From assembly GCA_028274465.1 (NCBI GenBank), contig CM051455.1, positions 109,676,261 to 109,740,260 of the forward strand: DNA of 64,000 nucleotides, read 5' to 3'. The notes beneath the pieces are model-generated. The model made no database searches, was not told the DNA's origin, and worked only from the letters and a program-made list of their open reading frames with translations. Shown piece by piece: positions 46,590 to 56,104 of the stretch (the stretch's first letter is position 1; each line of letters begins with the position of its first letter). A program made the position numbers and the translations under genes. This DNA comes from Plantago ovata (lineage: Eukaryota > Streptophyta > Magnoliopsida > Lamiales > Plantaginaceae).

Positions 46590-49213
46590 TTATTTCTCCA
46601 TTTTGATAGCCTTAATCCTGCTGCTTGATTTCTGAGTACCAGTGTTGACATCCTCATCATCACTATCAGAAGACGAAGTACGTTTGCAAGGTGTGACGAA
46701 CCCTTCAGTATCATTGCTAGCATTTTCAGGTCCATCTAGAACCACCTTTTCCTTGCCCTTCCGTACAACCGAATTGTACTTAAAACCGGACACGCCATTC
46801 TGGTATATTAGAGAATAAAACATAGAGTTAGGATATTGAAACATCTCATAATAATATAATCATAACATTAACAATAACACTAATTTTCCATAATAATAAT
46901 AATTCATTTTATTCTACGAATGACAACAGAAAATACCTCAATGCTAATGCTAACGTACTCCCTTAGAATATCAGCATCATCGGTCATCACATCAATGCTA
47001 AACTCTTTAAACTTGTCACCCTTCAAGTTATACTCCGTGATTTTCACTTTAGTAAGGTAATCACGGTGCAGCATCACGGAGAAGTCCATTGGTATCATAT
47101 CCTCATCGTCCTCCTGTTTGAGGGACATATCAAATAAAATGATAAACACACTCTTGAATGCTTATAGATAAATATAGATATATAGATGGAATAAATATAC
47201 CTCTTTCCATTCATCATAAACCTGCTGGCACGTTTTCTTGATAAACTTCATCATCATTTCTTCAAACACAACAACGTAAATTCTCTCCTCCTTAGCACCT
47301 CTAGCTATGAATTTCACTCGGAACCTATATTTGATAATAAATAAAAATTTAGATCATAAATCAATTGATTCAATAAGTATATGGAAACTGTCATATAAAG
47401 TTGATGAAGGAGATTACTTGGGAATGAGAGCTTTGATTGGCTGACCAGCACACTTGATGCTATTGCACGGTTCACCAACTTGAGACTTCTTCGCATTTCC
47501 ATTGCACGAAGAGCACGACATATAGTACCAAGGAGACATCTCATCAACCTTTTGAAAGCAAACAAAGGTGATGTAGGAACCAGCCTGTCGAAACCAAATT
47601 TACTTCATAAGTTTTACTCGAAAAATTATAAATGATATTGTACATCTTCACTCAAACCTAATAGAACATACCGTCGTGCAATCCTTAATTTGCCTAGCAG
47701 TCCTGTGCATGTCCATGTTGAGCCACTCATCAGGTCTTAATGACCTAGGGTCAGCAGTGAGATACGTGACCGAATTACCTTCATTGTCCTTTTTCCTAAA
47801 ACAATTGAAAGTCGACATTAGATAGGAAAGATATAAGATATCAATTTAACTTCATGTAAACTACAAATTAACTCACTTTATGTTGAACTCATGGAATTCA
47901 GGAAGATCAGCGTTGATGTAAAGCTTGGTTGCATGATAAGCGGTTTGAACACGTGTCTCATCTGTTTTGACATAAAATTTGAACTCATAAATCATAAACT
48001 TATAAATCCGTAAATGAATCAGCGCATGAGTTAGAAAGACTTTTTACTTACTAAGATATGAATTCTTAAGAGCAAATTGAAGAATAATAACAATTCCCGG
48101 CTCAACATTTCCGCTAGCAGGGGCCAACTCAATGATCCTATCAGCATAAGACTCCCATAGCACAGCCTTAATAGTGACATTGCTATAAAAAATAAAAATA
48201 TATTTGTAAGCTAGAAAACAACATATTAGCTATTAAAGTATACTGTATTTATACTAAAATAGGTACCTATCGTCTCGAAGCTCAACATCAATTTTGCGAG
48301 CACGCATCTTCTCGACAAAGGTAACATCACTTCTACTTGTGACTTGTCCAATAACATCTGTATGATATATGAAGGGAGGAGGTGAGGAGCTCACAAACAA
48401 AGTATAATATCGATTGATTAAAAGGATGTGATAGATTGCAAGAGTGTACAAATTAGAAATTCATGAGCTAAACGACCAAAAAAATACGGTACATATACAT
48501 TTGAAAATATTGGAGCACCACAGCATACACATAAAATTTAAAACGAATATTGAACATGCAAATCAATAAGTATAAATTTTCGAAATCACATATACGTATG
48601 TAATTTTTACTACTAACCAAATTAAGATATGGCTAAGTAGAACATCTCACCAACATAAAACTGTGGATCAGAATCGTTGATGTCACGATAAGCAACCAAA
48701 TTGATACCGTTAGTCAGAATGCTGAGATCCGGCCTACACTGGGTAACTTCAGCACCATAACACATCACGAGCCTTGCCACGTGATTGACCCTCCCCTTCT
48801 GATATTTTGGTGGAGTATTTTCCTCCACATCAAACTTGCTGATTCTATATGTTTCTCCCTCCTTAAGCCTTTTGGTTAAAAACTTCAACATTCTCTTCGA
48901 AGACGTGCCTTGAATCAAGGTGCCCTATATGATTAAAACAAACCACAAATTAGTGTTGTTACTACAAACGACAGAACATAATAAAGGAACGCATAATAAT
49001 AATCACCTCATTATCAACTAAAATAGCCTCAACCCCGAGTGGGTTCTTGTTTGTATCCAACGAATTCCAAAGCTTGATAACCTTAACGGTGACGGTGAAA
49101 AGCTCGACACCCTGCATGTCCTTACAAAGATCCTTAAGAGCAATTGGAATCATCTTTTTCTCTTTTTTTTGTTGTTCGACTGATAACAAAATCGTATGCT
49201 TAAGATTTTGCAT
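46590..49213 (-). CDS. RPA1-like (replication protein A 70-kDa subunit) gene, ten exons
   Basis: I could splice ten exons with GT-AG borders and consistent phases: 49213-49007, 48924-48651, 48357-48267, 48182-48052, 47961-47877, 47795-47672, 47584-47418, 47324-47201, 47113-46937 and 46799-46590. They give 529 residues. Starting at the second Met (MIPIALKDLCKDMQG) gives 509. RPA1 binds single-stranded DNA through OB folds. Here the DBD-A/B-like folds are followed by the C-type zinc motif (SCSSC...GEPCNSIKC near 47455-47525) and a Lys/Ser-rich tail. It is shorter than canonical RPA1 and lacks the N-terminal protein-recruitment domain, as in the many RPA1-like proteins of plants. No stops are seen. 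It lies 1 kb upstream of Helitron copy 2 on the same strand, and plant Helitrons often carry such genes. It could be a host paralogue or part of an older Helitron. Confidence 0.75.
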
Positions 49214-49700
49214 TAGAGTATGAGATGCAAGTGCATATATATACTGAGTTTTTTGGGATATATATCGTTAGTATATTTAAATGTTTTTCTGGCAATATAT
49301 ATCGTTCCTTTGTTGCACATATATTAGTTTTGGCATATATATCGTTTCCGTATATAAGTTGGAACGAATATGAAGTCTAAAAAATGCAAAAGAATAATTG
49401 AATTGTTTATGCAAATTTTGAAGCAATCACCACAATATTTAGGAAGATACTAACCGAGGATTCTGTCACCACAAAATCCTTTAAAATTCGAGTGTTTTAA
49501 ATACAGAAAGAAAATCGAATCAATACCATAATTTGTGTAAAGCGTGTAGTTCAACACATTGCCTTATTTAAACAATTTATTAAAGATGGAAGGTCTACGC
49601 CCTATGCGTATTCCAAAATTTGAAAAATTCGACTTGGAGTATTGAACGTAAATTCATATTAAATCAAGTACCAGTATCAAATGTTGTTAAAAATAAATGA
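49214..49700. other. Upstream region of the RPA1-like gene
   Basis: It has several GGATATATATCGTT-type direct repeats at 49,250-49,345 (GGCATATATATCGTTTCC, GGCAATATATATCGTTCC). TATATA stretches here could act as the promoter of the minus-strand gene. No coding is seen. Confidence 0.35.
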
Positions 49701-49707
49701 TTAAAGA

Positions 49708-49778
49708 GCTGTGGCCGAGTGGAATGTAGTGAGTTTCATCATCCTCACCACCCGGTTTCAATTCCCTCCGGCCACAGC
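49708..49778 (+). repeat. 71-nt tRNA-like unit 1
   Basis: It starts GCTGTGGCCGAGTGG (a good A box) and ends GGCCACAGC, with 9-bp terminal complementarity, followed by CTTTT. The B box is degraded (GGTTTCAATTCC). It is the most diverged of five units. Confidence 0.6.
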
Positions 49779-50180
49779 TTTTAGTTATGGATTTTTTTTT
49801 GTTAAATTCTAAATCGACATTTTGTTAAATTCTCAACAAATAGACAACTTATTTAAATATATAACAATTGTCAAGAAATATAATGACGTACTAATGATAA
49901 AAAGTATTGAACGTAACAGTGAGTCTATAATGTACCTGCTTGAGATCACATTTGTTACAAAACCATGCACACTTCACTCACATAAACTAACATTTTCTAG
50001 AACTAAAGTATAACATTTGGTACATTACAAAGTAACGATGAAACGTGCTGCTGACACTAAACATGCTAGCAAATTGTAAAATTACGGAACAAAACTTAAT
50101 TGTTACCAAATAAAATTAAAAGCATAAAATATGAAATCGACCACCAATACTTGATGTTGTAAACAATGAACGATTGAAAA

Positions 50181-50251
50181 GTTGTGGCCGAGTGGAATGT
50201 GGTGATGTTCATGGTATATGCCACCCGGGTTCGAATCCCTCTGGCCACAGC
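50181..50251 (+). repeat. 71-nt tRNA-like unit 2
   Basis: A box TGGCCGAGTGG and a perfect B box GGTTCGAATCC within 71 nt, ends GTTGTGGCC/GGCCACAGC, then an oligo-T run that could terminate Pol III. D and anticodon arms do not fold well, so it is not called a functional tRNA. Confidence 0.65.
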
Positions 50252-50387
50252 TTTTGTTTTTTTTTTCTTTTTCAATTAAATGATTTATTCGATTATATGT
50301 CACATTTAATAACTCATAATCTACAGTAATTATTACGGAACAAAACTTAATTGTTACTAAATCAATTTAAAAGCATAAAATAAATCG

Positions 50388-50790
50388 GGTGATGCTAATT
50401 GGGTATGTACAGAGCTTCTAGCAAACTGGAAGAAGGAACTGCTTTTGTGAAAATGTCAGCCAATTGCTTCTTTGTTGATATGTGATCAAGTTTCACAATC
50501 TTTTGATCAACCTTTTCTCTAACGAAATGACAATCGACTTCTATATGTTTGGTTCTTTCATGAAAGACCGGATTCTTTGTTAAGTAGATAGCCGATTGAT
50601 TATCACATAGTAGTGTGATTGGCTTTTCTGTGTTGACATTGAAATCTCTTAGTAGAGCCTTTAGCCATATTATTTCACAACATGTGTGAGAAACAGTTCT
50701 GTATTCGGCTTGAGTGAAAGATTTGCGAACGGTTACCGGCTTTTTAATATCTTCCAGTGTTTTATCCCAGATCGAATCCAACATAATGTA
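50388..50790 (-). pseudogene. Copia RNase H C-terminal fragment
   Basis: The frame reads AEYRTVSHTCCEIIWLKALL, CDNQSAIYLTKNPVFHERTK, HIEVDCHFVREKV and QLADIFTKAV. This is the C-terminal RNase H and tail of a Ty1/Copia polyprotein from a different lineage than the Sirevirus pieces at the left edge of the window. Only about 130 residues remain, starting abruptly near 50,790. It sits at a break in the tRNA-like repeat unit, whose sequence stops matching the other units at about 50,387. Confidence 0.85.
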
Positions 50791-51141
50791 AGATAGAACT
50801 TCGAAGTGTTGATTGATAATTTCAAATTTTAAACATTGGCCAACAATGTTAAAGTCATATAATTAATATCAAATTTATATGATTGGGCACAAAGCCGGTA
50901 AATTACATTTAAACAAAAAAGATACATTGAATATTGAATAATCAGACGAACAACCGTAGCTACGTATCTAATTATCAGCAAAACACCTATAACAAAAATC
51001 ACCATCAACAAAAACTAACTCTGGAATTGAATGAATACAAAAAAAATTAGGAATACAAAATTTAGTAATGAACACGCCATCATATAATTTGCAAACTCCT
51101 TCCAACCCCGTTTCTTTACATTTCTTCAAATACAACAACAA

Positions 51142-52015
51142 TCAAGGCATCGAAGCAATCTTTCCACACAGTAAGAATCCATCTTCTCTAATATCTTTGT
51201 TGTTATACAACATTTTATAGATACATGTCGCGTAATCGGACATTGGATGATTCACTTCTATTAAAATGTCTAGAAAAGGTTGTACTCGATGGAAGGTCTT
51301 GTACTCGAAAACATCAACCTTAAAAGAAAAATAAAATATCATTAGCGAATGTATAATAGAATACGGATTGAATAAGAATCAAAAAATACAGGACTGACTA
51401 CGAATTGTTAGAGATAATTGCAAGATCAAAACTTTCGTAAAGGCATTCAACATCAAAAAAAAATCTTCAAGAAAATTTGACTAATCAATGAGCAGCGAAC
51501 AATTTCATCAGAATACAAAAACAGTGATAAAAACTAACCCAATTAGCATCGAACTTCATCTGTTCAGTAATGCCGTTCAATGCATCATCCCGGAAAAGAA
51601 AAGACAAATCTGAAGACATTCGAACAAAAATAAAATATAATTAGCGAATGTATAATAAAATAAGAATTGAATAAGAATATAAAAATACATACAATTCAAT
51701 TATATTAAATAAAACTTACATTTAGCATCGCGAAACAGAAATGTATTCTGACTAATCTTCTTGATTAGTGATAATTGCAAGACCAAAGCTTTCGTAAAAG
51801 CATCCAACGTCAAAAATAATTTAATCAAGAAGATTAGACTAATCAATGAGTGAACAATTTAATCAGAATACAACAACAATGATTAAAACTAACCCAATTA
51901 GCATCGAGCTTCCTTTGGTCAGTAATGTCGTTCAATTCATCATCCCGGAAAAAACAAAGACAAATCTGCAGTCATAAGAACAAAAATTCCATACAATTAG
52001 CGAATGATTAATATA
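51142..52015 (-). CDS. Unknown gene with a duplicated exon
   Basis: The last exon (about 51318 to 51142) reads VDVFEYKTFHRVQPFLDILI and ends LLCGKIASMP. Upstream, an exon encoding FRDDALNGITEQMKFDANW (about 51612-51540) has a second diverged copy encoding FRDDELNDITDQRKLDANW (about 51965-51897). Each copy sits inside a larger duplicated block of about 357 bp. I do not recognise the protein family. The fit between exons and splice signals suggests it is, or was, a real gene, but no start codon is clear. Confidence 0.4.
51410..52015. repeat. Two tandem blocks of about 357-bp period carrying the duplicated exon
   Basis: The stretch 51418-51665 aligns with 51774-52010, including CCCAATTAGCATCGARCTTC and the downstream GAACAAAAATWCCATA-type text. 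Divergence is roughly 10-15%. Confidence 0.75.
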
Positions 52016-52056
52016 ATACGGATTGAATAAGAATAAAAAAATACATACAAATACGG

Positions 52057-52149
52057 AGATTGATACAGAGGATACAGAATGAGGTTAGCTATATATAAAA
52101 AAACGGAGATTGATAGGGAGGATACAGAATGAGGTTAGCTATATATAAT
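52057..52149. repeat. About 50-bp tandem duplication with TATA-like ends
   Basis: ACGGAGATTGATASRGAGGA followed by TACAGAATGAGGTTAGCTAT occurs twice in tandem, each copy ending in TATATATAA. On the minus strand this could be the promoter of the unknown gene at 51,142-52,015. Confidence 0.7.
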
Positions 52150-52403
52150 AGTTTTTTAGGGTTTAGAAGATCCTTAATTCATGCAATCAAAATTTGAATT
52201 TTAAAATTACTTACCACATTATGTAAGCACAAAATCTAAACATTCCATATATTTTTATTTTCAGCATTGATGAGGCGTGCATGGGAAGAAAGGAAAGACA
52301 ATAAAAATTAATACTTACCAAAATAACTTAAAGATATTGTTACGAAAAAATATATGAGACCGAACACCAATACTTGATGTTGTAAACAATGGACGATTGA
52401 AAA

Positions 52404-52474
52404 GTTGTGGTCGAGTGGAATGTGGTGATGTTCATGGTATATGCCATCCGGGTTCGAATCCCTCTGGCCACAGC
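52404..52474 (+). repeat. 71-nt tRNA-like unit 3
   Basis: Ends GTTGTGGTC/GGCCACAGC, B box GGTTCGAATCC intact, A box one base off, long T run directly downstream. Confidence 0.6.
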
Positions 52475-52651
52475 TTTTTTTTTTTTTTTTTTCAATTAAA
52501 TGATTTATTCGATTATATGTCACATTTAATAACTCATAATCTAGAGTAATTATTACGGAAAAAAACTTAATTGTTACTAAATAAAATTAAAAGCATAAAA
52601 TATTAAATCGAACACCAATACTTGATGTTGTCAATAATGAACGATTGAAAA

Positions 52652-52722
52652 GCTGTGGCCAAGTGGAATGTGGTGATGTTCATGGTATATGCAATCCGGG
52701 CTCGAATCCCTCTGGCCACATC
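52652..52722 (+). repeat. 71-nt tRNA-like unit 4
   Basis: GCTGTGGCCAAGTGG start, B box GGCTCGAATCC (one change), terminal pairing weakened by CCACATC, T run downstream. Confidence 0.6.
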
Positions 52723-52911
52723 TTTTGTTTTTTTTTTTTTTAGTTTTTTTTCAATTAAATGATTTATTCGATTATATGTCACATTTAATAACTCATAATC
52801 TAGAGTAATTATTACGGAAAAAAAACTTAATTGTTACTAAATAAAATTAAAAGCATAAAATATTAAACCGAACACCAATACTTGATGTTGTCAGTAATGA
52901 GCGATTGAAAA

Positions 52912-52982
52912 GCTGTGGCCGAGTGGAATGTGGTGATGTTCATGGTATATGCAATTCGGGTTCGAATCCCTCTGGCCACAGC
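52912..52982 (+). repeat. 71-nt tRNA-like unit 5
   Basis: Nine-base-pair ends GCTGTGGCC/GGCCACAGC, A box TGGCCGAGTGG and B box GGTTCGAATCC all perfect, followed by CTTTTG and a T run. It is the best-preserved unit. Confidence 0.65.
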
Positions 52983-52995
52983 TTTTGTGATTTTT

Positions 52996-53812
52996 TTTAA
53001 TTTATTATTTCCATGAATTTGCAAAAAAGATTATTCTTAAAATACAAAACACAAATAATTAAATCACTGATTTATTAAATATCATTTTTCAATAATTAAA
53101 ATGAATTGTGAATGAATAAACTAAAAACAATTAAACTGATTTTCGTAAAATAGTGTCTACGAATTTAATTTTAATTCCAGAATATAGTTTACCTAGATTT
53201 TAATTAACATTTTAATTCATGTTTAAATTAAAAAATATTTATTATTAATTTTAAAATTCATTTTGCCAAGAATTTAATTGACACCATAATTCAGCATTTA
53301 ATTAATAAACGATTTATTTTTAAATTCCGAAATCTGTTTTGCTGTATAATAATTCAATTAACATATTATTTTTTTATTCCAGAATTTGTTTTGTTGTATA
53401 CATTTCGGATTTTTTAATGAATTATATAGCTGGACGTTTTTTAAAGGAGGAAGGAGAATTAAAATTACCAAAATTAGATGAATGAAAACTTACCAACACA
53501 AATGAAATTGAATCTTTTCCATCCTCTCAAAATTATTGTCACATAGTGTGAAAGCTCTTGAGAATGAAATTGGGAGAGCCTAGACACCTAGCTTTCATGT
53601 ATATATAGATAGATTAGGTATTAAGTACTGTGGTGGTAACAATTTTGGTTGATTCGTCTGAAACGATTTTGGTGTTAACTGATGTATTTTGCCGGATTCT
53701 AAAGTTTTGTCGAATTTAATATATTTTACCGTTTAAAAAAATAATTATTATTAATTTTATTGTTCAAGAAATGTACCTCGTATTAAGGATTAAAAGATCT
53801 CCTCAAGCCGCC
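52996..53812. other. AT-rich unassigned stretch
   Basis: Very AT-rich DNA with no coding block. The part 53,440-53,640 is richer in G and C and ends in TGTATATATAGATAG, which might be a minus-strand or plus-strand TATA, but no gene follows. Confidence 0.3.
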
Positions 53813-53829
53813 ACCTAATAAAATTATTT

Positions 53830-53956
53830 TTTTAATAATCGAACCATTACAATTTCTCAAGTAGCATTACAAAGCTAGTAATAAACTATAAATAATCCCG
53901 CACTTGGCGAGAATTGAACCTATGACCTCTAGTGTCATGACACCTCAGTCTAACCA
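53830..53956 (-). mobile_element. Second tRNA-derived SINE with 17-bp target-site duplication
   Basis: On the minus strand the head contains TTGGTTAGACTGAGG (A box) and ATAGGTTCAATTCTC (B box), followed by a short body and an A run (T run at 53824-53832). Direct repeats ACCTAATAAAATTATTT at 53813-53829 and 53957-53973 match perfectly. At 127 bp it is short for a SINE and unlike the one at 36,339 outside the tRNA promoter. Confidence 0.85.
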
Positions 53957-54219
53957 ACCTAATAAAATTATTTATTAATTCGTTGATACACGCCTAATTA
54001 GTTCACAATTAGCTGTATCGAATTCTACACGTATGCAATTTATATATCATCTTTATAAGATTAAATAATAATTACAGAACTAAAAAGAAATTAAATAACA
54101 ATAAGAGAATAATAAAAACATTGAATAATTAATTAATTATGCAATATTTGACTTCTTAATTAATGAAATATTAAATGATTAATTAAAGTTCAATCTGATT
54201 GATTGCTTAATGTTGAAGG

Positions 54220-54318
54220 TGGTCCCCGTCGATCGACGGCGGTAAAGAGGTAGAAGAAGAAGAAGACGACAAAGAGTTTCTTCTACTTTCTCCATTGTCC
54301 ATTTCTCTCTGACCCGAG
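54220..54318 (+). other. Probable 5' UTR exon 1 of the SLAH3-type gene
   Basis: A short GA-rich leader ends at a good donor (CCCGAG|GTAATA) at 54318/54319. It is joined in the model to a second leader exon at 55889-55968 (acceptor CTGCAG, donor ATCAG|GTAAGC). The order and spacing are inferred from splice signals. Confidence 0.45.
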
Positions 54319-55888
54319 GTAATATATTTCTAACAATAATAATCAAGATTTTCAATTTTGTTTTCATTCTTTCTTCCTTTTTTGTTAAATAAATAAATGT
54401 AGCTTTCCTTTCGATTTGACAATTAATTGATCTCTATATTTGCAGCTTTGAATGTAAACATCATTGTCATTATTATTTCATCAATCTTTTTCCATTTTTG
54501 GTTTTTCATTTGTGTTTGTTGTTTACAGGGTTCTTCATGCCCTACCCACCCTCTGTTTGTTGGCATAATTTTACACCCTCCATTATTTTTCTAACATTAT
54601 CTTCCATTGTTCACTAACTTAATTAATCTTGTTGTTCTAAATCTTAAAATATCTATGATTATTACTATTAAATTGTTTTTGTCAAACTTGTTGAGAGAAA
54701 CATGTTTAGTTTCTCAACCACCAGCGCTATCGATTCTCTACAGCTAACACAAGTATGAGTTCAGCTGTCTCGATAATACTTACATTAGTATTATCTTGAT
54801 CTCTCGGTGTTACGTAAGCTAAAATCCGTTTTAGCTATGTATGTTTAGTAAAACTAGTTGATGATTAGGCAGTTGGAATAGTTGATTATCGACCAACTAG
54901 GTACGAACTCTTCGAGCTGATAAGCTAGTGCTAAATCTCATTTCCTAGGTAAGCATGTTTGTGAATATTGTATCCTATTGGAAAGTGATCAAGTAAAGCA
55001 GAATCAGGTAATTTCTACAGTAGTTTGTAAGTAATTACTTGTATAAATCATCAAGTTAGGTGACATTATTAGAACTGCTGTTTCTGACAAATCTTGCACA
55101 GTTTCATCCACTAGAAAAGATAGTACTAATTTAAGTTGGTAGGGATCAATTAAACCAACTTTTTATGCAATGAGGAAGCTGATGAGTTTGATTAGGTACA
55201 ATTTGGTAGAGGCATACATTAAAAGTTGCAAATGGTGTGTTTATTCAATTACCCCGTGATTATCATATCAGGTACCTAATAAGCTACCATATTGTGACAT
55301 ATTTTGGTCAAACGATCAAATAAGTTCATCTTAGCTCATACGCTCGTGCTAAAACACAGCTGTACTGAGCCGTAGTAGCCGTAGGTTTTATTAAATAGTG
55401 ATAAAGGCCTTTTTTTATTGGCCTGTCAATGTTGCAATTTGATGTTTGATTTGAGAGGTTGTTTTATGGTTCATAGATATGAATGCATATATGCTATTCT
55501 GCTTATTATTAGTTGTCATTTTGTCAAGTACAACCAGTCAAAGACTCAAACTGATAATCAGAAGCATAAGAATCCAAATGTTTCTTCTTGTTTAATTTGC
55601 TTTGCTCACCAAACATGTTTACTATTTAATGATCCAATCAACCTAATATGTTTACGTGTTTGAGTTGTACAGGTCATTTTCCTTGATTGCAGCTGTTTCT
55701 TTAAATATTATTCTACTGGACTGAAATATACTGCTTGCTTCCAAGAACATTGCACTTTCTCATTGTACTTAGTACTAGTACTAAACTTCTATATATACAT
55801 GTATGTCTTGCTTCCTTTGTGTGCCAGTATGCTAACCAAGAAACAGATTTCAACTGGTTAAGTAACTAACCCTCTATCTTCACTGCAG
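54319..55888 (+). other. Long intron in the 5' UTR of the SLAH3-type gene
   Basis: No coding or repeat structure is evident over about 1.57 kb. T-rich sequence fits a plant leader intron, which often raises expression, though that is not testable here. Confidence 0.4.
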
Positions 55889-56104
55889 TTTCCATTTCTT
55901 GACTTCCCATATCTGCTAAAGTCTGGATTGCTTCCCATATCGGTTCTTAACGATACTGAGTTTATCAGGTAAGCTTCAGGCAGCTTTGTTTCGTAACGTT
56001 TACTTTGTTTGCAGCTGCATTAGAATGTCAAGAACTTTAGGCTCATAATTAACAAATATTGTATCTCATGGAATTACAGAATCTGGAGGCACCACTGATT
56101 TGAC

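Larger units (their letters stand above)
52337..52995 (+). repeat. Tandem array of about 250-bp units with tRNA-like cores
   Basis: Three units (cores at 52404, 52652 and 52912) share a flank reading ATTAAAAGCATAAAATATTA, then CGAACACCAATACTTGATGT, then the 71-nt tRNA-like core, then a T run, then CAATTAAATGATTTATTCGA. Periods are 248 and 260 bp. A fourth copy of the same unit lies at about 50,085-50,387. Confidence 0.85.

Noticed and set aside
37985..49213. A single larger Helitron including the RPA1-like gene
   Set aside because: A|TC at 45,543/45,542 matches the 5' end seen beside the gap in copy 1, and copy 1 lacks the RPA gene; kept only as an alternative.
52337..52995. CRISPR-like look of regularly spaced repeats
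   Set aside because: Units are about 250 bp with shared flanks and eukaryotic Pol III boxes; there are no short unique spacers, and the window is plant DNA.
53830..53956. Functional tRNA gene on the minus strand
   Set aside because: Same reasoning: tRNA promoter boxes only, A tail and 17-bp target duplication mark a SINE.
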